From: Treponema sp.
GTDB lineage: Bacteria > Spirochaetota > Spirochaetia > Treponematales > Breznakiellaceae
NCBI GenBank assembly: GCA_031279635.1
Contig: JAITIC010000096.1
Coordinates: 1 to 33,737, forward strand
Direction: 5' to 3'
Length of the DNA stretch: 33,737 nucleotides
Shown here: one piece after another, positions 22,901-30,425 of the stretch
How positions within the stretch are numbered: position 1 is the stretch's first letter
Layout: the number at the start of each line of letters is the position of its first letter
Position numbers and translations under genes: made by a program
The notes under the pieces: model-generated
The model's database searches: none
Told to the model about the DNA's origin: nothing
Seen by the model: the letters and a program-made list of their open reading frames with translations, nothing else

Positions 22901-25769
22901 CGCCGCCGCCGATCTGGCGCGGGAAACAAACGCGGAACTGGCCGACAGGGAAGCAAGGCGGCTGGCCTTCAACGCCCGGTCCGCCGCGATGGAAGCGCTA
23001 AAAGGCCTTGCCGCGAATGTGGAGGCCGCCAACAACAGTTTCAGGGAAAACATGGACAAGATGTATATTGTGCAGGGACAATGGAAAAAAAGCGGAAGGA
23101 AATATATTAAAGATATAATTGTCGGTTCCACCGTTTTTCAGCCGGTCATCACCGAAGAGAAAAAAGTTGAAGGATACGTTGATTACCGGATGGATCCCCT
23201 GGAGCTGAAAACAAACCTCGACGAGAATTATCTGGCGGGCCTGAATTCATTCGCCGTCAGGGGATTGATTGAGAATGTGTATAGGGAAATTGAGGCCGCC
23301 GGTGTGGAAATATTCGGTAATGGTGAGAGCCGTGAGATACGGACCGGGAACGGGAAAAACACGCAGCTGCGTTATCTCGGTTCCGGAAAATTCGGCGTGT
23401 ATATCGGATACGAACCGGCTTTGCGTCCTTCCGGCGGATCCGGCAAGACCCGGAATTCGATGTTTTATGATCAGGGAAGCGGGGAACTGGGCCGGCTTAT
23501 GACCGATTTTTACTATTGGTCCATTATTGACGGCAGGGGAACCGCGAAAATTTCCATGGCGACCTGGGACAAGCCCCTCTGGGATGATCGGGGCAGCGCT
23601 TTTACCGCTCCTACTATCCGTTCCGCGGCGGACGCAGCCGGTAAAATCGCGGCGACTGCAGTCGGGGTAGTGGCGGCGCCGATGACCGGGGGCGCCAGCA
23701 TGCTGGGAATGATGGCCCTGATGGCCGGTATGGAAACAACCGACGATCTTCTGTTTAACGCCATGGACACGGCTTATAATTATAAAACCGTTGATGAAGC
23801 GGTTTTTTCCTTTGGCAAGGCAGTGGCCGTCAGCAGTATAAGCAATCTCGGATCAGCCGCCTTTAGCGGCCTCAGCAGCGCCGCTGCGCAGGCCGCTACG
23901 AGCGCTGCCGGCAAAGCGCTTGCTTCAACCGCTATGGTCGGCGCTCAGACCATCACGACCGGTTTTGCCGTCAGCGCCGTTGACAGCGTCAGCTACAGCC
24001 ACGAAAACGGCTGGGGTTATTCAACACAGACTCTCACTCAAGGCATAAGCGGAACCATGATCGGCGCTTTATCTTCAATGACTTCTACTTTTACATCGGC
24101 AGCGCTGAAAAACATCAACAGCGGTATCGACATGGAAAAACTTATCGGTTTTTCCATGTTAAATATGGAGAATGTTGACACATTAAACAACTTGCTCGGC
24201 GCTGTCGCGGGGCAGGGAGTGCAGTATGCCGCCGGAGGCGACTTCACCCTGAATCTGCTCAACGCGGGTTTACTGACAGGGGGAAAGATCAACGGCGGCA
24301 TGCTTGAACTGCACCTGGGCCGTGACGGCTCATTCAAACTGAGTCCAGGATCAGGCGGCGCCAGTGTCAGTCCCAATACCATCCTCGGCGCGGTGCGGGG
24401 CGCTTTGGTCTGGAGCGTGAACAACAAGATTGACAAATACACCCGCAATAACGAGTTCAAAGAGAAGGTTGCTCTTCGCGCCCAATACGGCTTCGGCGAC
24501 AAGACGCAGAAAGATCAGCTCAAAAATATCTTTGCCGGGACAGATGAAATATGGACAAATACCGGGGGAGATTACGGAGCCATCACAGAAATAATTAACG
24601 GCAAACGGATCATACAGCTCGGCTCTTATGAGTCCGGAATGAGTGTAGAAGAGCAAATGCGGCTTGCCGCGATTCTCGGATATGAGGCATACCGGGATGG
24701 TAAAGAGGGGGGAGACGCGTTTGGGGAATTCCAGGACGCCTCAATCGCGAGAATACTTATGGGAGACAGGATCAATCAGGATTATCAATGGTTCTATTAT
24801 AACAACGCGGATTTTGCTTTTGAGAGTTTTCTGTTTGATGTGGCAAAACAAACCGGAATGGAGGATATGTTTAACGACTATCTGCAAATTACCTATAAAA
24901 ACGATAAAGACTATTTTTGGCAATGGGCGAGTACCGGAAACAACTATCAAAACATGGACGCCTACCGGGACATACCGCTCCTTAACGCGAAATCCAGGGA
25001 CCGGGTTGATGAAATAAACGCCGAAAAGTTTGAAACCGCGTTTGCCGCCTATAAAGCCGGTTTAGCGGAAAAAGAAGCTTATACCGGCGCCATTGAGGAT
25101 TTTGTATCAGGGGACGGTAAAACCGACGCGGATTTACGGCGTGAGCTGCAAGGCGATAAGGATCTCTGGAAAAAATACGGTTATGAACCACTGAAATTTG
25201 AATCGATTTATCTGGCAGGCTGCATGTTCATGTCCGCCAAATACGGCGCCGAGGCGGTTACCGGAAAGCAATTCGATGCGCTTTGGTTAAATGAGTATAT
25301 GAAGGAGAAGGGGCTTATCTATAAGGGTACAGAATCAGATCTTTCCAATCAATTGATGGCCAAAGTCATGACCCTTCTTAGCGAGGGGGCATATACGGTC
25401 AGCCTGGACCAAACAGGTCTGCCTGACGCGAAGCAGCTGTGGGAATTGGGCCAGTCGAAAATTGAGTACCTTGCCCACATCAGGATAAAAAAAGATGGGA
25501 CCGGAGCCGCGAACCATTCGGCAATGGTTTCCGGCATTGATTATACCTATGACGAGCAGGGAAATGTTACCGGAATAGGGGCGATACATACGGCGAATCC
25601 CTGGAATGGAAACAGTTTTTCCGGAAAAGCCACTTATACCCCGGATCAGATTGAGCGCTGGGACATTTTCAGAGTTGCTTCAAAACCGCTGGTTTTTACA
25701 GGCCCGTATAATAGAAATACGTCTGACTGGAAATCCATAACAGCGAAAATTCTTGGGATTTCCAAATGA
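16914..25769 (+). CDS. Giant secreted coiled-coil protein with possible C39-like peptidase end
   Basis: Single 2951-residue frame. A signal peptide (cleavage after Ala26, GFA) sends it out of the cytoplasm. Residues about 30-2130 are almost wholly charged helical/coiled-coil sequence with regularly spaced Trp, such as RRIEWEQEAGRLFAEGEETW and, near 1830, ETEWEEQRRDL. A compact region at 2060-2230 (IIVGSTVFQPVI, GSGKFGVYIGY) recalls the Leptospira large structural protein family (TIGR04388) from memory. A Gly/Ala-rich hydrophobic region lies at about 2237-2365, then a globular part with YGFGDKTQKDQL and GYEAYRDG. The last 190 residues contain AGCMFMS (Cys2770), NHSAMVSGIDY (His2868) and TANPWNG (Asn2895), ordered as in C39/papain-like cysteine peptidases; no oxyanion Gln is obvious. 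The ribosome site is weak (AGG at 16902). Function is unknown; a surface or periplasmic filament carrying an enzyme or toxin end is inferred. Confidence 0.85.
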   Translation: MKNISQKLPCALLALILGLSPFTGFAQSKSEPPSGPRTSGEIKGFDKSIFNYHFSRADRELDPGRWISEARRGIGLALNAWELFAPDLYDNPLLLEGAKKQLEEWSAAELEERFTQWLMGRFFGAEAEKIAETISRAISETQVQYTYHLDSGGNIVYDDQTGDPSVIRPGEEGREFSSDIDSWRRAVEGHAANSADSFEAAIARMYPELLAYIPSEMRESLGVKIAAAGSAFSGAMRQEFERLAAREERIFTGRRTGDVWSLRKKSDEAAARAITAQLIGEVEEACARDIAGLARRIEEASAGSGDLIIMGEEWLEMYREQFDRGLKAWEQAEERFFIRRIEWEQEAGRLFAEGEETWLDAFNRFEEQRKKWELQTKELYESGEALFKNASANLEKAVTEAKIEFAINFQMRTEAGSSRARALIDMYLTCGAGLAAARENILFWVKQYSPGNTIDPSGDSFRGWIEEELKKQGSLNKNNANLLGEIKKSYDLYVSYFSRANDAREKIIADYNGLIGSGTLKDILSDNLSSEDFALDEYQVALIKAKALVQYWERRTAIAGAVSSYAEDLTAGRMTEAEGLRAWEAAKTAYNESLAQYEKELQNLNATGVDLRERQAALDILALEMKKEEEQLNALNLEYSALIAANAVNRDDYMLIEFNMKYAGLLTEYRLLTQSGDEALYKPSLEYALELGIAGQRETAQGLRDKLINGDGENLKSLNDLREEAALTPDAETELKIRLNAIDLLDAQSGADWYCRAWDISLAEDEKAALAGRKLEERLVSDIEDRFYALLEKRIALEKEALGYFLNGNTGTESSGALLSQFCLVDRDDAAKGLEVLQILEKCLQGGTDYFSGSDEDDETGEIIAWFIDGGSFFNGSEVFLAEYLDNYRLSGELLGLYENFGDAASFVPKEAWQDSLRNMRLLFAAYGLDDSGSLLPDMQSICAALADIPGDFVSNTAGFLLEFDRCFPLIPEWLDSEINNWKNTFAKYTALAALYQGKIPEKNTASLAREQEELENRYAILSEYYNSPESAGGEAIQDIQLAYAAVNEDEILLSYKNLITGIWEQSSLEAAEAEREKTKHWRQYIAGEYLSEQDSLIGEATSWKEGIMLDAFADAALNARIINDAFALYSSLNEREIQIRETDFLLENYEGETLKIQRHLNNAAVLQEELARLGWAYEYTKLAPDVFKRELENLYTALKAQESLFNTLRDRYLFDAENFAAIGAQYDGQYAQFKKKYEIMEEKRFEYETQDAIRRWASTAYLELENDDLNNCKESLLKAQTVLTVLSDIYNNEERRPYDNPAYQEIYSKYEQSFNRALVSQKALNTLNEAIAEESINNDNMFKAYSTWLNTLGNVPQYESNYISSPDRSGWNIKDIITVQNGKLAFSKNGAMRLDGVDADDANALRDYFDGGQTAEGKRHEISNFEAALGDLSQRMENYFRAPEKFSQWGLAKDYLIRTLIDSNGDIGFLKNKYVRAEAFMKGGSLAKAPYKEDWAAGIKYVGNYISDKQNSLRKSQQKAWDSLGAEEKADLEFYVIITLSGNVNNYIYGFSQYTALNEYKTALDKIKKLYKKAEDKVSRWWEFGVVYTEMRDINKSTYNRLKKPPEQTKIYTEVWERGLLGNISRIKDYASAYTASCARLDELEGIAAPGQSIGWNEISRVMAAAGGLKDEDMAILKTSWEAMIRDTGGFYTSVPEGLTQLTLWAGLERGKNKQALDNRWRLDDQNRQEKEKEFYKTVESFLAGNTDAGSLSSAAKAAYGKDTAAWKNHLENIGTVLISGLGGFLKYGADYLADFSALGEEYISLFSRAFTSRYNAELAVRETEWEEQRRDLAEKYRTWQETAALMTGRGREDWKAGARKMEEAYTQWNRNFLEEQKRVSASWAEAYLAGLEDKEQWLEQAAVTADKAASGAFLSVIGADAERMARIMDTRIPIGILGAVPEAEKLLAELCNSPGLGNAGGIFGALNGMTDLSAAAVRRGMGGVNTWDSGIVRAAAADLARETNAELADREARRLAFNARSAAMEALKGLAANVEAANNSFRENMDKMYIVQGQWKKSGRKYIKDIIVGSTVFQPVITEEKKVEGYVDYRMDPLELKTNLDENYLAGLNSFAVRGLIENVYREIEAAGVEIFGNGESREIRTGNGKNTQLRYLGSGKFGVYIGYEPALRPSGGSGKTRNSMFYDQGSGELGRLMTDFYYWSIIDGRGTAKISMATWDKPLWDDRGSAFTAPTIRSAADAAGKIAATAVGVVAAPMTGGASMLGMMALMAGMETTDDLLFNAMDTAYNYKTVDEAVFSFGKAVAVSSISNLGSAAFSGLSSAAAQAATSAAGKALASTAMVGAQTITTGFAVSAVDSVSYSHENGWGYSTQTLTQGISGTMIGALSSMTSTFTSAALKNINSGIDMEKLIGFSMLNMENVDTLNNLLGAVAGQGVQYAAGGDFTLNLLNAGLLTGGKINGGMLELHLGRDGSFKLSPGSGGASVSPNTILGAVRGALVWSVNNKIDKYTRNNEFKEKVALRAQYGFGDKTQKDQLKNIFAGTDEIWTNTGGDYGAITEIINGKRIIQLGSYESGMSVEEQMRLAAILGYEAYRDGKEGGDAFGEFQDASIARILMGDRINQDYQWFYYNNADFAFESFLFDVAKQTGMEDMFNDYLQITYKNDKDYFWQWASTGNNYQNMDAYRDIPLLNAKSRDRVDEINAEKFETAFAAYKAGLAEKEAYTGAIEDFVSGDGKTDADLRRELQGDKDLWKKYGYEPLKFESIYLAGCMFMSAKYGAEAVTGKQFDALWLNEYMKEKGLIYKGTESDLSNQLMAKVMTLLSEGAYTVSLDQTGLPDAKQLWELGQSKIEYLAHIRIKKDGTGAANHSAMVSGIDYTYDEQGNVTGIGAIHTANPWNGNSFSGKATYTPDQIERWDIFRVASKPLVFTGPYNRNTSDWKSITAKILGISK

Positions 25770-25812
25770 CGAACAGGCCGAATGTGGAAAAAATTACGCA
25801 TTGTGGTCTTTG

Positions 25813-25841
25813 TTGCCGTTGGCTTCAATTTGGTGTATATT
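25813..25841 (+). promoter_or_regulatory. Possible promoter of the PD-(D/E)XK-like gene
   Basis: TTGCCG (25813-25818), 17-base spacer, TATATT (25836-25841), within the 94-base gap after the giant gene. The ribosome site begins only ten bases later, so the leader would be very short. Confidence 0.35.
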
Positions 25842-25863
25842 TTTGTATGAGAGGAGCGGAACA

Positions 25864-26553
25864 ATGAAAAATGCAGCGGCGCAGCAGCGCGAGCCGCAGC
25901 GGGGTCTGACATTTGAGGATGTCTGGGCCGCGATGATGGAGACGGACCGGAAGTTCCAGGAAACCGATCGAAAAATGCAGGAAACAGACCGGAAGTTCCA
26001 GGAAACCGATCGGAAAATGCAGGAAACAGACCGGAAGTTCCAGGAAACAGACCGGAAAATGCAGGAAACCAATCGAGAAATACGGGAAAGGAATCGAGAA
26101 ATGCAGAAAACCTACAAGATGGTCGGAGAATTGTGCAACCGTTTTGGGGAACTGGCCGAGCATCTGGTAACGCCCAATATCGCTGAAAAATTCAGGGAAC
26201 TGAATTATGCCTTTACCAAAGCGGGCCCCAATGTCGAGTTTTTCGACTCCGACGGAAAAGCCCTTACCGAAGTGGATGTCTGGCTTGAAAACGGCGACTT
26301 TGTCATGGCGGTGGAGGTAAAATCGTACCTGAGCAAGTCGGATGTAAAGTATCATCTCAAGCGCATGGATATTCTGCGCCGTTATCTTGATGAACGGCAC
26401 GACACGCGGAAACTGCTGGGAGCGGCGGCCGGGGCCATATTCAAAAACGCGGCGAAGGAATATGCCCTTGAGAGCGGTTTTTATGTGATAGAGCAATCGG
26501 GAGACACGGTACAAATCAAGCCCCCCGAAGGCTTCAAGCCCCGGATATGGTGA
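25864..26553 (+). CDS. PD-(D/E)XK-like protein with heptad-repeat coiled coil
   Basis: Protein of 229 residues resembling DUF3782-type proteins. After about 22 residues come seven-residue units of the type ETDRKFQ/ETDRKMQ repeated about eight times (to about residue 83), a perfect heptad coiled coil likely used for oligomerisation. The C-terminal part carries EVDVWLENGDFVMAVEVKSYL, with Asp138 and Glu151-x-Lys153 fitting the PD-(D/E)XK nuclease core. Some such proteins are thought to be nuclease-like, but activity is not shown for the family as far as I know. The start is chosen at the ATG seven bases after GAGGAG (25851-25856); the frame is open further upstream into the preceding gene. It converges with accA, with only 11 bases between stops and no terminator seen. 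Confidence 0.8.
   Translation: MKNAAAQQREPQRGLTFEDVWAAMMETDRKFQETDRKMQETDRKFQETDRKMQETDRKFQETDRKMQETNREIRERNREMQKTYKMVGELCNRFGELAEHLVTPNIAEKFRELNYAFTKAGPNVEFFDSDGKALTEVDVWLENGDFVMAVEVKSYLSKSDVKYHLKRMDILRRYLDERHDTRKLLGAAAGAIFKNAAKEYALESGFYVIEQSGDTVQIKPPEGFKPRIW
25942..26109 (+). repeat. 21-bp in-frame tandem repeat, about eight units
   Basis: Units alternate between GAAACAGACCGGAAGTTCCAG-like and GAAACCGATCGGAAAATGCAG-like versions, giving a 42-bp higher-order period. The first six units are highly similar and the last two are diverged. The length is a multiple of three, so copy number could vary without breaking the frame. Confidence 0.85.
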
Positions 26554-26564
26554 CGCGCCGGTAA

Positions 26565-27485
26565 TCACCCTTCGTTCCAGTGCCCCGCCTTGCGTATTTT
26601 CTGGTTCCGGTAACGGACCAGAACGGCGGGGTTGCGGGCGCAGAGATTGTTCAGTTCTTTGACCAGGATTTTTTTGATAATTACCGCCGCCGCGCCGGGG
26701 TCCTGGTGCGCGCCTCCCGGAGGTTCGGGAATAATGCCGTTGATCACCTTGAAATCCAGGAGATCGCCTGATGTTATCTTGAGCATAGCGGCGGCGTCTT
26801 TTGCCCTGCCGGCGTCCCGCAGCAGGATCGAAGCGCAGCCTTCGGGGCTGATCACCGAGTAGATGGCGTTTTCCAGCATGTAAATTTTGTCTCCCACGCA
26901 GAGGCCGAGCGCACCGCCCGAACCGCCCTCGCCGATAATTACGCAGACGATGGGCGTTTTTATCTGGCTGAAATCCCGGAGATTACGCGCAATCGCCTCG
27001 CCGATGCCGCGCTCTTCCGCGCCAAGGCCGGGATATGCGCCGGCGGTGTCTACAAAGGTAACAATGGGACGGCGAAATTTTTCCGCTTCCCTGGAAAGGC
27101 GCAGGGCCTTGCGGTAGCCTTCGGGGTTTGCCATGCCGTGGTTGCGGCGGACATTTTCTTTGAGCGTCCGTCCTTTTTGATTCGCCAGGATAGTGACCGG
27201 CCGGCCCTCAAGAAACGCGAGACCGCCGACAATGGCCGGATCGTCGCCAAAACTCCGGTCACCGTGGAGTTCGATAAAGTTGTCAAAAATGCGGTTGATG
27301 TAATCAAGCGAATAGGGCCGGTCAGGATGACGGGCAAGTTCCACCTGCTTCCAGGCGGCCTCGGTACGGGAACCGGCCTCAATTTTTGTTTTCAGGTTTT
27401 CAAGTTCACTGGCGGCGTCAATACCGGCTTTTTCCGCCATTTTTTTGAGTTCCGCGATTTTTTGCCGAATACTGGAAATGTTCAT
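26565..27485 (-). CDS. accA: Acetyl-CoA carboxylase carboxyltransferase subunit alpha
   Basis: Cytoplasmic subunit of 306 residues that, with AccD, transfers the carboxyl group from carboxybiotin to acetyl-CoA to make malonyl-CoA, the first committed step of fatty acid synthesis. Family blocks are clear: ELARHPDRPYSLDYI, FIELHGDRSFGDDPAIVGG, RNHGMANPEGYRKA, DTAGAYPGLGAEERG and GEGGSGGALG. Length is close to the usual 315-320. GGAG lies ten bases before the ATG. It is the last gene of the seven-gene operon, 15 bases after accD, and converges with the upstream plus-strand gene. Confidence 0.97.
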   Translation of the reverse strand: MNISSIRQKIAELKKMAEKAGIDAASELENLKTKIEAGSRTEAAWKQVELARHPDRPYSLDYINRIFDNFIELHGDRSFGDDPAIVGGLAFLEGRPVTILANQKGRTLKENVRRNHGMANPEGYRKALRLSREAEKFRRPIVTFVDTAGAYPGLGAEERGIGEAIARNLRDFSQIKTPIVCVIIGEGGSGGALGLCVGDKIYMLENAIYSVISPEGCASILLRDAGRAKDAAAMLKITSGDLLDFKVINGIIPEPPGGAHQDPGAAAVIIKKILVKELNNLCARNPAVLVRYRNQKIRKAGHWNEG

Positions 27486-27500
27486 TGTACGTACACTCCG

Positions 27501-28307
27501 TTATGCGAAATTGAATTCATTAAAAACAGGACGATGCAGATCGATTAATCGGGAAATTAATTTTCGCTGATCCTGCCGCCTGGCGATAATATCCACAAAG
27601 CCTTTTTCCAGCTGAAACTCGGCGCGCTGGAAACCATCGGGCAGTTTTTGCCTGATCGTTCCCTCAATGACCCTCGGCCCGGCAAAACCGATAAGCGCCC
27701 CCGGCTCGGCGATGGTAATGTCGGCTAACATGGCGAATGACGCGGTAACGCCGCCGGTAGTCGGATCGCATAACACGTTGAAGAAGGGAATTCCCGCCTT
27801 GTCCAATTCCGCCGCAGCGCTTGAGGTCTTGGCCATCTGCATCAGTGAAAAGATACCCTCCTGCATCCGCGCGCCGCCTGATGTGGTGTAGATTAGCACC
27901 GGGATTTTTTCTTCTGCTCCCCTGAGCATGGCCCTGCTCACTTTTTCGCCAACCACGGAACCCATTGAACCTCCCATAAACTGAAAGGACATAAGGCCCA
28001 GAATCAGAGGCTTTCCTTCAATCGTGCAGTTGCCGGTAATTACCGCGTCTTTCATCCGGGCCTTGAGTTCCGCCTCGGAAAGTTTTTCCTCATAACCCGC
28101 GAGATCGATGGGGTTGAGCGATCTGAGGTTAGCTGAAAATTCGCTGAAACTGCCGGGATCGGTAAGGTAGCTGATGCGGTCCACAGGTTCCATGCGGTAA
28201 TGGTAATTGCAGGAGGGACAGGTTTTCAGGCTGCCGTCTATTTCTTCAGCGCTGTGCTGCGCGCCGCAGCTTGGGCAGGGTAGCTTTTCTGTTTTTTCTG
28301 ATGACAT
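27501..28307 (-). CDS. accD: Acetyl-CoA carboxylase carboxyltransferase subunit beta
   Basis: Partner of AccA, 268 residues. The N-terminal zinc ribbon has Cys11, Cys14, Cys30 and Cys33 (CPSC and, later, CPSC). The crotonase-like carboxyltransferase domain shows FMGGSMGSVVGEK, TTSGGARMQEG and DPTTGGVTASFAM. The ATG at 28307 is preferred because AAAGG on the minus strand (28320-28316) is eight bases away; the ATG at 28313 would be too close to it. Separated from accC by an R3 repeat of about 200 bases, so the operon may be modulated at this point. Confidence 0.97.
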   Translation of the reverse strand: MSSEKTEKLPCPSCGAQHSAEEIDGSLKTCPSCNYHYRMEPVDRISYLTDPGSFSEFSANLRSLNPIDLAGYEEKLSEAELKARMKDAVITGNCTIEGKPLILGLMSFQFMGGSMGSVVGEKVSRAMLRGAEEKIPVLIYTTSGGARMQEGIFSLMQMAKTSSAAAELDKAGIPFFNVLCDPTTGGVTASFAMLADITIAEPGALIGFAGPRVIEGTIRQKLPDGFQRAEFQLEKGFVDIIARRQDQRKLISRLIDLHRPVFNEFNFA

Positions 28308-28335
28308 GTACATTTCCTTTTAGCCGCCGGGGCTT

Positions 28336-28541
28336 GCGGAGGCTTATTTTATTCGCAAGTCTGGTTTAATACTCCAAGGCAAGCTCTGCTTGCCAGGCAA
28401 GCTATGCTCCGGCTCAAATGACGCAACGCTTACAAAAATTTGGTATTAAACCAGACCTTATAATAAACTTCCTATCGAACGAGCCTCCGATCGAACTAAT
28501 GCAGCGCTTAAGATACCGCGGAGCTTGCTCCGCGGAGGCTC
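28336..28541 (-). repeat. R3 composite hairpin repeat, copy d, between accC and accD
   Basis: Complete R3 in the minus orientation: GAGCCTCCG, inner CCGCGGAGC/GCTCCGCGG, CGGAGGCTC, then GTCTGGTTTAATACC, a GCAAGC-rich hairpin, and GTATTAAACCAGAC. A further GCGGAGGCT lies at the far end. The first 34 bases code for the last residues and stop of accC. Confidence 0.85.
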
Positions 28542-29920
28542 ATCGCCCGCAAATGGGCGGCAGTGTTTTCATAATAAGATGTTCCAAAGACACCTGAACG
28601 GAACACCTTCTCGCCGATGATCAATCGCTGTTCTTCCTTATTGGTTTTAATTCCTTCAATAACGAGTTCCCCCAGCGCGCGGTCCATGCGGTCCAGGGCG
28701 CGGGTGCGGCCGGGGGCGTGGACAATGAGTTTTGCCACCATGGAATCGTAGTGGGGAGGAACCTTGCAGCCGGTATACAAAAACGAATCAAAGCGGGTTC
28801 CGGGACCGCCGGGAACGTCAAGCCTTGAAACTGTGCCCGGCCCCAGGGCGTTTATCCGGCATTCGACCGCCCAGCCTTCTATGCGTACCGCTGCAGGGTC
28901 TGTTTCCATGCGGCCCGTGGTACAGGCAACTATCTGCTGGCGGATGATGTCGGTGTTCGTGACCAATTCGCTTACCGGATGTTCTACCTGGACGCGGGCG
29001 TTTACTTCCATAAAATAAAAGTTTTTCCCCTCCACCAGAAACTCAATGGTACCCGCGCCGCGGTATTGTAATTCGCGGAACATCCCCACCGCCCCTTCGG
29101 ACATACGCCGCCGCATGGTTTCGTCAACCGCAGGGGAAGGACTTTCTTCAATAAGTTTCTGGTGGTTCCGCTGAACCGTGCAGTCTCTTTCACCTAACAC
29201 CGCCACATTGCCGCAGCCGTCGGCGATGATCTGCAATTCCACATGCCGAGGATTTTCCAGATAGCGCTCAATAAACACCCGGCCGTCGGCAAAATTGGAT
29301 TCCGCCTCCCGGCTTGCAATGGCGAGGTTTTCCGCCAGGTCTTCGCTCTTCCGCACAATCCGCATTCCCTTGCCGCCCCCGCCCGCCGCCGCTTTAATAA
29401 TGACCGGAAAGCCGATCTCTTTGGCGGCTTCGGCGGCGGCCGCGGAGTCCGAAACCGCTTCCTTTGTACCCGGCGTGACGGGCAGGCCGAAACGTCCGGC
29501 CGTTTCCCTGGCTTTCACCTTGTCACCCAAAAGTTCAATCACATCCGGGTCCGGGCCGATAAAGATAAAGCCCTTGTCCCGCACGAGGCGGGCAAAGCCG
29601 GCGTTCTCGGAAAGAAAGCCGACGCCGGGGTGAATTGCCTCCGCCCCGGAATGTTGGGCGGCCATGAGGAGGTTGCTTGTGACAAGGTAACTTTGAGAAG
29701 GGGCGGGCGGGCCGATACAAACCGCCTGATCGGCAAGGCGGACGTGGAGGCTGTCTTTGTCGGCGGTGGAGTAGACCGCTACCGTTTCAATCCCCAGTTC
29801 CCTGCATGAACGGATGATCCGTACGGCAATTTCGCCCCGGTTTGCGATCAGGAGCCTCTTAACCGGAACCTTGATCGGAGATTGATCTTTTACCGGCAGG
29901 GCCAAATCCTTTTTTTTCAA
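28508..29920 (-). CDS. accC: Biotin carboxylase subunit of acetyl-CoA carboxylase
   Basis: ATP-grasp enzyme of 470 residues that carboxylates the biotin on AccB using bicarbonate and ATP. Visible are the N-terminal KRLLIANRGEIAVRIIRSC, the glycine-rich ATP loop AAAGGGGKGMRIV, GERDCTVQRNHQKLIEE and the active-site block EVNARVQVEHPVSE. Usual length is about 447-450. The excess is an N-terminal extension of about 20 residues and a tail MSLRGASSAVS encoded by the R3 repeat. The start is a TTG two bases after the accB stop; no ATG lies before the conserved domain, so initiation at TTG by translational coupling is likely. The enzyme should be active because the tail lies beyond the conserved core. 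Confidence 0.95.
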   Translation of the reverse strand: MKKKDLALPVKDQSPIKVPVKRLLIANRGEIAVRIIRSCRELGIETVAVYSTADKDSLHVRLADQAVCIGPPAPSQSYLVTSNLLMAAQHSGAEAIHPGVGFLSENAGFARLVRDKGFIFIGPDPDVIELLGDKVKARETAGRFGLPVTPGTKEAVSDSAAAAEAAKEIGFPVIIKAAAGGGGKGMRIVRKSEDLAENLAIASREAESNFADGRVFIERYLENPRHVELQIIADGCGNVAVLGERDCTVQRNHQKLIEESPSPAVDETMRRRMSEGAVGMFRELQYRGAGTIEFLVEGKNFYFMEVNARVQVEHPVSELVTNTDIIRQQIVACTTGRMETDPAAVRIEGWAVECRINALGPGTVSRLDVPGGPGTRFDSFLYTGCKVPPHYDSMVAKLIVHAPGRTRALDRMDRALGELVIEGIKTNKEEQRLIIGEKVFRSGVFGTSYYENTAAHLRAMSLRGASSAVS

Positions 29921-29922
29921 TC

Positions 29923-30411
29923 TTATAACCGTTTTACTTCAAAAAGCGCCTGGCCGTACTCAACCAGATCTCCGTTGGATGCCAATACCGATACAATTTC
30001 GCAGTCGAATTCGGCTTCCAGATGATTCATCATTTTCATCGCCTCAAGTATACAAAGACTGTCCCCCGCCTTGACCCTGGAACCGGGCCTTACAAAAGGC
30101 GGGGAGTCTGGTCCCGGCGCGCCGTAAAAAGTCGCCACAATGGGGCTGGTGATCGTGTCGTTGCCGCCGGAAGAAACCGGCAGCCCAAGGCGGACGCCGC
30201 CCGCCGGTTCCTGCGCCGCGGCCGCGTCTGTCGCGGATACGGCGGGAGCCGCGGTGAAAGAAACCGCGTCCGTCTGCCCGGCGGCGGGGGCATTTTTGAA
30301 AGCAGCCTCTTTTCGCATAACAAGATGAGTGGTCCCGTCGTTCAGATCAAGTTCCGCGATGGAAGCGGCGCTGAATTTATCGAGTAAAGTCAGAATCAAT
30401 TTTTCATTCAT
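29923..30411 (-). CDS. accB: Biotin carboxyl carrier protein of acetyl-CoA carboxylase
   Basis: Carrier subunit of 162 residues. The N-terminal part is helical, followed by an Ala/Pro-rich flexible linker (about 38-85) and the biotinyl domain, with the biotinylation site EAMKMM at Lys126. The ATG at 30411 is preferred: GAGG lies nine bases upstream on the minus strand, while the frame is also open at a TTG at 30414. It lies 14 bases after fabV and two bases before accC, as an accBC pair usually does. No biotin ligase gene is present in the window. Confidence 0.96.
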   Translation of the reverse strand: MNEKLILTLLDKFSAASIAELDLNDGTTHLVMRKEAAFKNAPAAGQTDAVSFTAAPAVSATDAAAAQEPAGGVRLGLPVSSGGNDTITSPIVATFYGAPGPDSPPFVRPGSRVKAGDSLCILEAMKMMNHLEAEFDCEIVSVLASNGDLVEYGQALFEVKRL

Positions 30412-30425
30412 CAATACAAACCTCT

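Noticed and set aside
25942-26109. Tandem repeat as a possible CRISPR array
   Set aside because: Units are contiguous with no spacers and code in frame for a heptad coiled coil.
25864-26553. Immunity protein for a toxin end of the giant protein
   Set aside because: It has a PD-(D/E)XK-like core and coiled coil, its own ribosome site and possibly its own promoter; nothing marks it as an immunity protein.
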